This document shows positions 36,037 through 44,037 of a stretch of DNA of 64,000 nt, in pieces. The stretch spans positions 1-64,000 of the forward strand of contig NZ_JAAKEG010000003.1 in assembly GCF_011039075.1 (NCBI RefSeq), given 5' to 3'. Within the stretch, counting starts at the first letter, position 1. Each line of letters begins with the position of its first letter. Under the pieces are notes generated by a model, which saw only the letters and a list, made by a program, of their open reading frames with translations, made no database searches and was not told the origin of the DNA. Position numbers and translations under genes: made by a program. The stretch comes from Adlercreutzia sp. ZJ304. Its GTDB lineage: Bacteria > Actinomycetota > Coriobacteriia > Coriobacteriales > Eggerthellaceae.

Positions 36037-37827
36037 TTAGAATCCGTGATACAAGACTTCTTCTTCAAGATACGCAGCGTCTGCATCCATTTTTGATTCA
36101 GCTGTGCTAGAAGCTGCGTGCGGACGCGGCCTATCTTCCACCATAGTTAATAATTCTTGCTGTGTATGTATATTTAGCTTCTTATATATATGATTGATGT
36201 GCGTTTTTGCGGTGCTTTTTGATACGCACAACTTTTCCTCAATAAAGACTGCTTTATGCCCCTTTGCCAGCAAGAACAGCACTTCCGTTTCGCGACGGCT
36301 TAGTAAATACTGGTCGGCAATTTGCGTGCATCGTTTGTAGAAACTGCCTTTTTGACGCTGAGGCTTCTTAGATGCAGCAGCTGTTTCATTAGATGAATTC
36401 AATGATTCGGATGAATCCAGATTATCTGTAGAACCTGTCGTTGCCAATTTAGTCTCGGAATCTTCCATGTCAAAATCGTCTGGATGATTTGGGTTGGCAG
36501 CATCGGCCTGCTCGTCGGTGGTGGCAGTTCCGTGCGCTGCGGCGCTATCTAGTACCATCTGGTTCAGCTTTGTGGCATCTTCCACAAAGTCTGTGTTTAG
36601 CATACGTAAAACATTGCGTTTGCGTGGCATAAATGCACCGGCAATCATCAGACAAATAATGGATGCCATAGCTAGCCCTGTCCATCGCAAGTTGGTCCAT
36701 TCGTCGTATACCCCGATGCGCATCGTAATTAACGATCCAGCAACTACACCTGCTATAAGAAGACCGCAGCCTATGCCAAACACGAAAATTGGCGACAGTC
36801 TAAATTCTTGCGCCATATCTGAAAACAACACCCAAAGCAGCGTAAGAAAAACACTAAACCCTAGCGCTAGTAGAAAAATGGCGCTCAATTGATAAGCGCT
36901 GTTAAACAGTGTAACTCCTAGCATTCCTATGCCCACAATAGGAAGCATAAAACGAAATAGGGTGTCCCAGTGTGCTTCATTTTTCAGAAGTCCTACTGCG
37001 GTGATAAAAAGAATAGCGCACAAGGCACATGCGGCTCCCACCAATAGATTGCCAGCCATATCCGGTGTGCAGAATGCGCTGTGTATGCATATGCTGCCAA
37101 TAACCCATAGAGAAATGCCGAATATAAACATAGGAACGCCCAATTGCAGCAAAAATTTAAGTCGGCTTACGCGCAGCGCGTGGAATATAGGCATTTCACG
37201 CCGTCTGTAATAGGGAATTGGTGTCAAATGCCACAGCACAATTGCGGTTATTAACACAAGTGCTATTTCAATTGAAATGGAAATTACGGCGGGTATCCAG
37301 TTAACAAGTGCAATTGAAATTACAAGACCTATTACCATGCCGAAAGCCGAATTCAAGGTAATGGTCGTAAATTCATATCTTGCGAATGCAGTACACCACA
37401 AGCAAGTTAATACACCCGACCCTATGCCGGCTAGTAGGCTTCCTAGGCAGGCGATAGTTATGCTGGCGTTTGCTGTGTCTAACATACCGCATAATGCCAA
37501 CATTGCCGTACCGACAATGCATAGTATTCCCGACAATATAAGCACATTGCGACCAACGTAAAATCTTAGGAAATATTGATTAGTTAACCCCATCCATAGT
37601 AGGCAAATTGCAAGTGCACATATATATGCAAGGTGGATGGTTATGGTTACATCGTTGGAAACAGAAGCTAAAAATGCGTTGTCGCGCATTAATAGCATGG
37701 GCATACCAAACGGTGCCGAAAAAACCCATGCAATGAAAGCAGCAAGCCCTACTCCTAGCGCTGAAAGATCACCAGAAGTTTCAGCGCTGTTAGAATTACG
37801 ACCGAAACTTAAAGTTATATGTGGCAA
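36037..37827 (-). CDS. 12-TM membrane regulator with LuxR helix-turn-helix
   Basis: 596 residues. The first 400 or so hold about twelve hydrophobic segments in an MFS-like arrangement. A Ser/Asn/Asp-rich linker (residues about 425-500) follows. A C-terminal LuxR domain follows, SRRETEVLFLLAKGHKAVFIEEK with SKSTAKTHINHIYKKLNIHTQQELL. This architecture is characteristic of Eggerthellaceae, where copies flank reductase and dehydroxylase loci and are thought to sense the substrate at the membrane. The divergent molybdoenzyme operon is its likely target, and a palindrome lies between them at 37910-37928. Confidence 0.85.
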   Translation of the reverse strand: MPHITLSFGRNSNSAETSGDLSALGVGLAAFIAWVFSAPFGMPMLLMRDNAFLASVSNDVTITIHLAYICALAICLLWMGLTNQYFLRFYVGRNVLILSGILCIVGTAMLALCGMLDTANASITIACLGSLLAGIGSGVLTCLWCTAFARYEFTTITLNSAFGMVIGLVISIALVNWIPAVISISIEIALVLITAIVLWHLTPIPYYRRREMPIFHALRVSRLKFLLQLGVPMFIFGISLWVIGSICIHSAFCTPDMAGNLLVGAACALCAILFITAVGLLKNEAHWDTLFRFMLPIVGIGMLGVTLFNSAYQLSAIFLLALGFSVFLTLLWVLFSDMAQEFRLSPIFVFGIGCGLLIAGVVAGSLITMRIGVYDEWTNLRWTGLAMASIICLMIAGAFMPRKRNVLRMLNTDFVEDATKLNQMVLDSAAAHGTATTDEQADAANPNHPDDFDMEDSETKLATTGSTDNLDSSESLNSSNETAAASKKPQRQKGSFYKRCTQIADQYLLSRRETEVLFLLAKGHKAVFIEEKLCVSKSTAKTHINHIYKKLNIHTQQELLTMVEDRPRPHAASSTAESKMDADAAYLEEEVLYHGF

Positions 37828-37909
37828 GTTGAAAACCCCAATTCAACCTGAAGCATTAGTACCCAATAAAAGCATCTGAACAGGCATTATATAGTTGAAC
37901 ATCATAAAA

Positions 37910-37928
37910 ATCAACCTGTCGGGTTGAT
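37910..37928. promoter_or_regulatory. Palindromic operator candidate between luxR and molybdoenzyme
   Basis: ATCAACC-TGTCG-GGTTGAT is a perfect 7-bp inverted repeat with a 5-nt centre, 83 nt upstream of the regulator start and 221 nt upstream of the molybdoenzyme start. Its size fits a LuxR-type dimer site; it could also act as a hairpin in a transcript. Confidence 0.45.
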
Positions 37929-38031
37929 GCTAAATTTTCGAAAAACAAATCAGAGGTACGACGTAAAAATCCATTCGTATATTAAGTTGATAGCAGCCGT
38001 TAACACGGTGTCTTATTTACGGCTTCAAGCG

Positions 38032-38061
38032 AATGCTTTTTAGCTAGGGATAAAAAGCATT
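38032..38061 (+). promoter_or_regulatory. Perfect hairpin in the molybdoenzyme leader
   Basis: AATGCTTTTTA and TAAAAAGCATT form an 11-bp perfect stem around GCTAGGGA. A weaker GCCGT/ACGGC stem lies just upstream (about 37996-38023). In RNA these would give a structured 5' leader; in DNA, an operator. I do not recognise the molybdenum-cofactor riboswitch here. Confidence 0.45.
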
Positions 38062-38148
38062 AGTGTCTCAAGACATAGACCACTGTTAAGAGGCAGGCTT
38101 GTAGTTTTGGTTCCATTAAGTAATGGAGACGTGAGAAAGAAGGAAAGA

Positions 38149-40470
38149 ATGGCATACGGTAAAGAATGGCGTGTCGAGCGTTCTGACGGCACCGTCGCTA
38201 CCCGCTCCAACACTTGGTCGCCCCCGGGATCTCACCCGGTAGGGTATGGCGTTAAGGTTATTACCAAGGATGGCGAGCTTATCCGCATCGAGGGTGACGA
38301 CGACAACCCAATTACTACGGGTCGTGTGAACGCTATGAATTTGGCGCTGCGCGAGTACACCTATGCGCCTTCACGCATCATTCACCCGATGAAGCGTGCT
38401 ATTGAGGATCGCGGCAAGGATAAGTGGGAGCAGACCACTTGGGACGAAGCTATCGACACCATCTGCGAGAAGGTTCGTTACTTCCAGAACACCTATGGTC
38501 CCGAGTCCATCGTTTGCTTTGGCGGCACCGGTCGTGAAGCTTGCATCTTCTACTATGCTCTAACGTTCTCGGTTCTGCAGTCACCTAACTGCTGCTACAC
38601 GCAGTCTGGTTGGTCTTGCTATGGTCCGCGTTGCTCTATCTCTGACTATGTGCTTGGCGCTGGCTATCCTGAGCTTGACTATGCTGGTCATCTGCCCGGC
38701 AGCTATCATGACCCGGCTTACACTCTGTCTAAGTGGGTTGTGGTTTGGGGTAAAGAGCCTCTGCCTTCCAACGGTGACGGCTTCTTTGGTCACTGCCTAG
38801 TTGACATGATGAAGCTTGGCACTCATATCATTTCTGTTGACCCGCGTATCACTTGGGTTGGCGCACATGATGGCAACATCAACCTGCAGGTTCGTCCTCA
38901 GACCGACACCGCTCTGGCTCTGGGCATCATGAACCTCATGTTCGAGAACGACGAGTACGACAAAGAATTCGCTGAGAAGTGGATTTATGGTCTTGATGAG
39001 GTCAAGGCTCGTGCAGCTGAGTACCCGGTTGACAAGGTTGCTGCTATTACTACTGTTCCTGCTGAGGACATCAAGCGTGCTGCTCACATCATCGGCACCG
39101 AGCGTCCTATCGGTTGGGCATGGGGTCTAGCATTCGACCAGAACAAGAACGGCGTACAGCTGTCTCAGGCATTCATCGTTCTGGCTGCTCTGGCTGGCTC
39201 TATCGACCGTCCTGGTGGTCTAACTCTTGGTCCTCCGTCTGCTCTGCTTGGCAAGTGGCGTATGAACCAGCGTGGCGCTATGAGCGACGAAGTTTGGGAG
39301 AAGCGTATCGGCGCTGCTGCATGGCCCGGACTGTCCACTGGTATGGCTACAACTCAGCCTGACGAAACTCTGAACACCATGGAATCTGACGAGCCCTATG
39401 CTCTGAAGATGGGTTGGTTCAACAGCTCCAACTTCCTAACCCCAACCTGCTCCGCTCAGCCGAAGCGTTGGCACAAGGCTCTGCAGAAGCTAGAGTTTGT
39501 TGTTATCCAAGATCTAACCATGACCCCGACAGCTATGGCTGTTGGCGACTACTTCCTGCCGATGGCTACATGGGCAGAGCACACCGGTATCGTGCTTACC
39601 CACTATGGCCGCAACACCGTGTTCATGGGCCCCATGAACAAGGCTCTGCAGGTTGGCGAGTGCGTATCTGACGTTCAGATCTGCTTGCTGTTCGGTCAGC
39701 GTTTGAACCCCGAGTGGTATCCGTGGTACAAGCCGGCTGACGAGCATCATGTTGATTGGGATCTGCTCGAGCAGGCTACCCAAGACTTCTACAGCGATCA
39801 GCTGAAGGAACTTGGCTACGACTGGAATAGCTTCCAAGAGCTCGGCATTTATCAGCCTGGTGCACATGGCTTCGAGTATGAGAAGTATGAGAAGGGTCTG
39901 CTCCGCTTCGACGGCGAGCCCGGCTTTAACACCATTACTGGCCAAATCGAAGCTTACTCGATTCTTTATGAATCATGGGGCGAGGATCCGCTACCTTACT
40001 ACGAGGAGCCCAACTACAGCCCCTACAGCGACCTGCGTACCGACGAAGAGAAGAAGCAATATCCGCTTATCACCACGTCTGGTTCTCGTCGCTACAGCTC
40101 GTTCCACTCAGAGCATCGTCATGTTCCGTCTCTACGTCAGATCGATCCGTGGCCGTGGGTACAGATCAATCCTGAGACTGCTAAGGAATATGACATCACT
40201 GAGGGCGACTGGGTTGAGGTCTACAACATGTTTGGTGAGGCTCGCTTCAAGGCAGAAATCACTCCAGTTATGAAGCCGGGCATTCTGAACTGCGCTCATG
40301 GTTGGTGGTTCCCTGAGCAGGACGGCGAAGAGCCCAACCTGTTCGGTGTTTGGAAGTCCAACTTCAACAGCCTTGTTCCTCACATGAATATCGGCAAGCT
40401 CGGCTTCGGCGCACCGTACAAGGGTGTTATGTGCAACGCTCGCCGTGTTCGCAGCCTCGACCAAGACTAA
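38149..40470 (+). CDS. Molybdopterin oxidoreductase lacking the N-terminal [4Fe-4S] site
   Basis: 773 residues from the ATG with AAGGA upstream. The fold is that of the DMSO reductase superfamily: RIIHPMKRAIEDRGKDKWEQ, TWDEAIDTICEKV, WGKEPLPSNGDG and a C-terminal cofactor domain with TTSGSRRYSSFHSEHRHVPSLR. Relatives in this clade begin CTWSPPGCHPVGCGV and later GRLC. Here the aligned residues are N21, S28, Y33 and N61, so no cluster can bind. Candidate metal ligands lie in GWSCYGPRCSISDY near residue 160. There is no Tat signal, so it is cytoplasmic. The codons are strongly biased (GCT, GTT, CTG, CGT), suggesting very high expression. Substrate unknown. Confidence 0.88.
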   Translation: MAYGKEWRVERSDGTVATRSNTWSPPGSHPVGYGVKVITKDGELIRIEGDDDNPITTGRVNAMNLALREYTYAPSRIIHPMKRAIEDRGKDKWEQTTWDEAIDTICEKVRYFQNTYGPESIVCFGGTGREACIFYYALTFSVLQSPNCCYTQSGWSCYGPRCSISDYVLGAGYPELDYAGHLPGSYHDPAYTLSKWVVVWGKEPLPSNGDGFFGHCLVDMMKLGTHIISVDPRITWVGAHDGNINLQVRPQTDTALALGIMNLMFENDEYDKEFAEKWIYGLDEVKARAAEYPVDKVAAITTVPAEDIKRAAHIIGTERPIGWAWGLAFDQNKNGVQLSQAFIVLAALAGSIDRPGGLTLGPPSALLGKWRMNQRGAMSDEVWEKRIGAAAWPGLSTGMATTQPDETLNTMESDEPYALKMGWFNSSNFLTPTCSAQPKRWHKALQKLEFVVIQDLTMTPTAMAVGDYFLPMATWAEHTGIVLTHYGRNTVFMGPMNKALQVGECVSDVQICLLFGQRLNPEWYPWYKPADEHHVDWDLLEQATQDFYSDQLKELGYDWNSFQELGIYQPGAHGFEYEKYEKGLLRFDGEPGFNTITGQIEAYSILYESWGEDPLPYYEEPNYSPYSDLRTDEEKKQYPLITTSGSRRYSSFHSEHRHVPSLRQIDPWPWVQINPETAKEYDITEGDWVEVYNMFGEARFKAEITPVMKPGILNCAHGWWFPEQDGEEPNLFGVWKSNFNSLVPHMNIGKLGFGAPYKGVMCNARRVRSLDQD

Positions 40471-40490
40471 CTCGAAAGGAAGTGAATTAA

Positions 40491-40847
40491 ATGGCACAGA
40501 AATACGCTTTGCTAGTTGATTACACGTACTTCTCTGGCAATCATGCAGCCGAGATCGCTTGCAAAGAAGAGCTAGGCCTTCCTCTCGAGCAGTGGGGTAT
40601 CAAAGAGGTTCAGGTCGGTCCTTTCAAGAAGGGTGAAGGGAACGACGGTGACGCTTGGGAATGGTTCTACATCCCTTGCCCAACCTCTATCTTCTCCGAG
40701 CACTGGGGAACTGACGGCGACAAAGCTGGTCAGCGTCCGTTAGCTGTTCAAGTTGAAGAGTCTGCCTCTATGTACTATGGTACGCTCGAGGAAATGCAGG
40801 CCAAGATGGCGGAATTCGACCGCCCGATGGTTCTGTTCCAGCTCTAA
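40491..40847 (+). CDS. Ferredoxin-like subunit that has lost its Fe-S cysteines
   Basis: 118 residues. The framework MAQKYALLVDYTYFSGNHAAEIACKEE aligns with electron-transfer subunits of molybdoenzymes that read DYxxCxGCHxCExACK. Here F14, N17 and A20 replace three cysteines and only C24 stays. Later RPLAVQVEESASMYYG aligns with a KPxCVxHCxAxCMxYG pattern, giving A85, E89 and S93. The IFSEHW segment replaces the LCxxC pair. The shape seems kept but the clusters lost, implying a structural role. It starts 20 nt after the large subunit gene and has the same codon bias. Confidence 0.8.
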   Translation: MAQKYALLVDYTYFSGNHAAEIACKEELGLPLEQWGIKEVQVGPFKKGEGNDGDAWEWFYIPCPTSIFSEHWGTDGDKAGQRPLAVQVEESASMYYGTLEEMQAKMAEFDRPMVLFQL

Positions 40848-40866
40848 AGTTCTTTAGGCATTGTTT

Positions 40867-40913
40867 GGCACCTTCGGTTAGATTTTGAAATATAATTCGT
40901 AATCGAAGGTGCC
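40867..40913 (+). promoter_or_regulatory. 10-bp perfect hairpin with TATAAT in its loop
   Basis: GGCACCTTCG (40867-40876) and CGAAGGTGCC (40904-40913) pair perfectly. The 27-nt loop holds TATAAT (40891-40896). It may shape expression or stability between the second and third genes of the operon, or be a promoter whose -10 sits in the loop. No good -35 is seen at 17 nt. Confidence 0.45.
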
Positions 40914-40938
40914 GCATTGAGGACCGTAGGAGGTCAAG

Positions 40939-41214
40939 ATGACCAAAGAAGAGTTTTTGGCGATGCCCGCAAATGAAGCCGCTGATAAGCTGAACGAGCT
41001 TATCGCTGGTGGCAAGTCTAAGGACGAGGCTCTGGCTGAATGTGGGGTTGCTGCTCCTGACCTGATGAAGGCTCAGATTTTTTGGGTAAAGGATAAGTAT
41101 ATTGCTCGCGCTTGGGGTGGCTACACTTCAACCAAGCGTACCGGCAACGAAGCTAATGACACTGGCATCGGTGTTGGCGATAGCGATCCTTCCAAGGGCT
41201 ACGTTGGCGTGTAA
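40939..41214 (+). CDS. Small protein of unknown function in molybdoenzyme operon
   Basis: 91 residues. The N-terminal half is helical and acidic (EEFLAMPANEAADKLNELIAGGKSKDEALAECGV). The second half is Gly/Thr/Asp-rich (WGGYTSTKRTGNEANDTGIGVGDSDPSKGYVGV). There is no signal peptide or cysteine motif. It has a strong AGGAGG site and the same codon bias as its two upstream neighbours. I do not recognise it. It may be a third subunit or a dedicated maturation factor. Confidence 0.75.
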   Translation: MTKEEFLAMPANEAADKLNELIAGGKSKDEALAECGVAAPDLMKAQIFWVKDKYIARAWGGYTSTKRTGNEANDTGIGVGDSDPSKGYVGV

Positions 41215-41238
41215 GCGTTTTATTTAGCTCATTACTTT

Positions 41239-41269
41239 AGGGGTTCGTCTTTTGGCGAACCCCTTTTTT
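41239..41269 (+). terminator. Terminator of the molybdoenzyme operon
   Basis: AGGGGTTCG and CGAACCCCT form a perfect 9-bp stem around an 8-nt loop, followed by six T residues. A textbook intrinsic terminator. Confidence 0.92.
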
Positions 41270-41319
41270 ATAGACATTTAAGAATAGATAGTGAAATGCG
41301 TGGTAAATAGCTTTCTAGC

Positions 41320-41328
41320 TGGTATAAT
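41320..41328 (+). promoter_or_regulatory. Extended -10 promoter for the LRR-VWA-MoxR cassette
   Basis: TGGTATAAT is an exact extended -10 element, about 35 nt upstream of the first ATG of the cassette (41364) and after the terminator of the previous operon. The -35 position is poor. Confidence 0.55.
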
Positions 41329-41363
41329 TTCAATAAAACGTGCACCGATACGGAGGTTTGTTT

Positions 41364-41708
41364 ATGGCAACCGAGGAAGAAATTTTAGCCGAGATAGAAG
41401 AACTAGGTCGTCTAACTGAAGAGCAAGAAGACATCTTGTATAACATATCTTTGAAACAGGATGAACTTGGTCGCGAGTCTACAAATATACTGTTGGAAAA
41501 AGTGGTCGATAGCCCTGTTTATCAACCGATGATAGATCGTGAATATCTGACATACGATGTATTCAATCATGGCAGCAAACATGAAATAGCATGTCTTTAT
41601 GTAACGCTTAAAGGTATTCGCTATTGCATCTTGCATGCCGATGAATTATCGCGGCGGCGCAAACTGAATCCTGCTGGTGCTCCTTGGGATAGCACTCCTG
41701 TTGCGTAA
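41364..41708 (+). CDS. Small coiled-coil protein heading the MoxR-VWA cassette
   Basis: 114 residues from the ATG with GGAGG 7 nt upstream. The first 45 residues are acidic heptad-like helix (EEEILAEIEELGRLTEEQEDILYNIS). The rest (YLTYDVFNHGSKHEIACLYVTLKGIRYCI) may be a small beta domain. I do not recognise a family. It is the first gene after the promoter and probably belongs functionally with the next three. Confidence 0.7.
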   Translation: MATEEEILAEIEELGRLTEEQEDILYNISLKQDELGRESTNILLEKVVDSPVYQPMIDREYLTYDVFNHGSKHEIACLYVTLKGIRYCILHADELSRRRKLNPAGAPWDSTPVA

Positions 41709-41776
41709 CTAGTTTGTGGGGGCGCACGACGGACGCGCTGCTTGGAAACATAACCAAACCCGACAGAAGGCAAGAA

Positions 41777-44035
41777 ATGGGTGTTAGCCTAGGTGTCGAT
41801 CTTAGCGACCTAGATGTTTGCTTTGGTGGTTTTTCGCCTACTTTAATGGGTGATGAAATACAGGCTCTAGCTAAAGCTGAAGAATCGGAAGAACGTCTTC
41901 GTAAGCGCAGGGCTGTGTTGGAACGTGCGGCTGCTGTAGAGGCTGCACGTGCGTCTGAAATGTGGGAACATACCGATTCTCAGGGAAATGTCTGGAATTA
42001 CGTTGTTTTAGACGGCACAGAAGTGCGGCTTGAACGCTGCATAAAGTTAGCAAACGCTAATCTGAAAGTGCCTGCGATCGTTGAAGAAAAACCTGTTGCG
42101 GCACTTGCAGATGACGTGTGCGCTAATCTTGCCAACTTGCATTCTGTGGAGCTGCCAGATTCTATAGTGTCTATTGGGTATTGCGCATTCAGAAATTGTG
42201 CCGAATTGCGTTGTGCAGTTCTGCCAACTGATGTAACTGAATACGACTCTGGATGGTTTAGAAACTGTCAGCGACTGGAAGACTTAACGCTGCCGGGTCG
42301 ATTAGATCGCCTAAACCCCAATGTTTTCGATAACGCAAATATAAAACGTTTGCACATAGGTGTTGGTACTAGGGAAATATATCCCGGAACTTTCGGTAAA
42401 GGAAATTTATCTGAAATAGATATTGACACGCAAAATCCTTATTTAGAAACCGACGGCATAGCTATATATACGAAGAACAGGCTTGGACTTGTGGCGGTTG
42501 CGTTAAAAGTGCAAAGCTATGAAGTAGACGCAAATTGTGTGGCTATTGGGCGCAAAGCCATGAATGGAATGAGCGAACTGCGAAGTGTGCACTTGCCAGA
42601 AGGCATAAGCGCCATAGGTGAACATGCTTTTGCGCATACGCAGTTGCGTAAATTTGTGGCACCTAATGCGCTTCGCGAAATATTAGAGCGTGCTTTTTTC
42701 GATTGTCCGGAATTGTACGAAGTTCGATTAAACGATGGTTTACAGCATATAGGGAAACATGCTTTTACAAGAACTGCAATTCGCGAATTGCAACTTCCTG
42801 CGTCTATCGATCATATTGGGCATCCCATTACGGATGGGACGCATATAATCTATGCGGGCGAGCATGCCTCGTTTGGCATTAAAGTCGGCGCGAAGTTAAA
42901 AATAGATAAGCAAGGGGCACTCCTTCGCGAGTGCGCTGATGGAATGCATTTAGAATGGCTGATAGACCCCGATGCGCATTATCTGAAAGTTCCAGAGGGC
43001 GTTGTTTGTATAGATGAACGGGCGCTTTTGAATCATAAATGTATTGAAGAGGTGGAACTGGCATCATCTGTGCGCGAAATAGGAAGCGCTGCGTTTAAGG
43101 GTTGCGCCAACTTGCAACGCGTGGTGCTGCACGAAGGTTTGCAGCGCATAGGCAGCGATGCTTTTTTGGATACAGCAATAGAGTCTCTTTACATTCCTGA
43201 GACGCTGGAAAGTATAGGCACAATGGCGCTTGTAACGCAGGGTGCACATAGCGGCAGAGCGGCAACAAGTTTGCGAAAAGTTAGTGTTAGCGCTAAGAAC
43301 CCGCATTTCCGCATAGAAAGCGGAATGCTTTTGACGGCATTAGGCGACGGAAAATGGCAAGTTGTGCACTATATGGACGAACAGCCTAATGTTGCCATTC
43401 CGCATTGCGTTGTAGAAATTGCTCCATATGCGTTTAGTGGGGCAAGCAATTTGTGCGAATTGCGCATGGATAGCAGCCTAGTAGATATCGGCATACGTGC
43501 TTTTGCTGTCAATTGTTTGGTTCGCTTACTTTATATAGACATGGCAGAAGCGTTAGAAGGGCACAGTTCATTCGAAATACGTTTCCCAGATACAGACCGC
43601 GGTCAACACCAGCAATTTGTAGCTTTTACGTCTGTTGGCGGCTTTAGCATACCAACTTTGCTGGAGCACTACGATAATGCAATTGCGAATACCAGCAATT
43701 TTGACGCAGTACAAAGCGGTGATGGACTTAATCTTTATGAACAAGCCACGCGAATTTTAGAGCGCTTGCGCGACCCGGTGTTTTTAACGGATGTAAACAG
43801 GCAAATGCTAGAGCGCATTTTGCGGCAGCATCTTTTCGATATTTGCATTGCAGTTGCCAAGCATGATGACAGAGCGGCGATAGACGCACTAGTGGATTTA
43901 GGGTATCTGAATGCCAGCAATATAAGCGCGGCAATAGATAAAGTTGGTGCTGTGCAAGATGCCGCTATGACCGGATATATGCTAGAAGTACGGCGTTGCC
44001 GCTTTGGGCGCGCCGAGCTAGATTTCGACTTGTAG
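41777..44035 (+). CDS. Cytoplasmic BspA-type leucine-rich-repeat protein
   Basis: About 752 residues from the ATG with AAGG upstream; an alternative TTG at 41714 adds 21. No signal peptide. From residue 100 to about 580 it is a run of LRR_5 repeats, such as VELPDSIVSIGYCAFRNC, VHLPEGISAIGEHAFAHT, VRLNDGLQHIGKHAFTRT and VVLHEGLQRIGSDAFLDT. The last 150 residues are helical and Ala-rich, without repeats. LRR_5 proteins are usually exported; a cytoplasmic one beside VWA and MoxR genes is unusual and suggests a recognition or scaffold role. Confidence 0.85.
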   Translation: MGVSLGVDLSDLDVCFGGFSPTLMGDEIQALAKAEESEERLRKRRAVLERAAAVEAARASEMWEHTDSQGNVWNYVVLDGTEVRLERCIKLANANLKVPAIVEEKPVAALADDVCANLANLHSVELPDSIVSIGYCAFRNCAELRCAVLPTDVTEYDSGWFRNCQRLEDLTLPGRLDRLNPNVFDNANIKRLHIGVGTREIYPGTFGKGNLSEIDIDTQNPYLETDGIAIYTKNRLGLVAVALKVQSYEVDANCVAIGRKAMNGMSELRSVHLPEGISAIGEHAFAHTQLRKFVAPNALREILERAFFDCPELYEVRLNDGLQHIGKHAFTRTAIRELQLPASIDHIGHPITDGTHIIYAGEHASFGIKVGAKLKIDKQGALLRECADGMHLEWLIDPDAHYLKVPEGVVCIDERALLNHKCIEEVELASSVREIGSAAFKGCANLQRVVLHEGLQRIGSDAFLDTAIESLYIPETLESIGTMALVTQGAHSGRAATSLRKVSVSAKNPHFRIESGMLLTALGDGKWQVVHYMDEQPNVAIPHCVVEIAPYAFSGASNLCELRMDSSLVDIGIRAFAVNCLVRLLYIDMAEALEGHSSFEIRFPDTDRGQHQQFVAFTSVGGFSIPTLLEHYDNAIANTSNFDAVQSGDGLNLYEQATRILERLRDPVFLTDVNRQMLERILRQHLFDICIAVAKHDDRAAIDALVDLGYLNASNISAAIDKVGAVQDAAMTGYMLEVRRCRFGRAELDFDL

Positions 44036-44037
44036 AA

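Noticed and set aside
37830-38148. Molybdenum-cofactor riboswitch before the molybdoenzyme
   Set aside because: There are hairpins, but I could not match the conserved Moco motif; listed only as a structured leader.
38149-40470. Pyrogallol transhydroxylase large subunit
   Set aside because: It also lacks a cluster, but lengths and the N-terminal TWSPPGxHPVG motif differ; the protein belongs to another branch.
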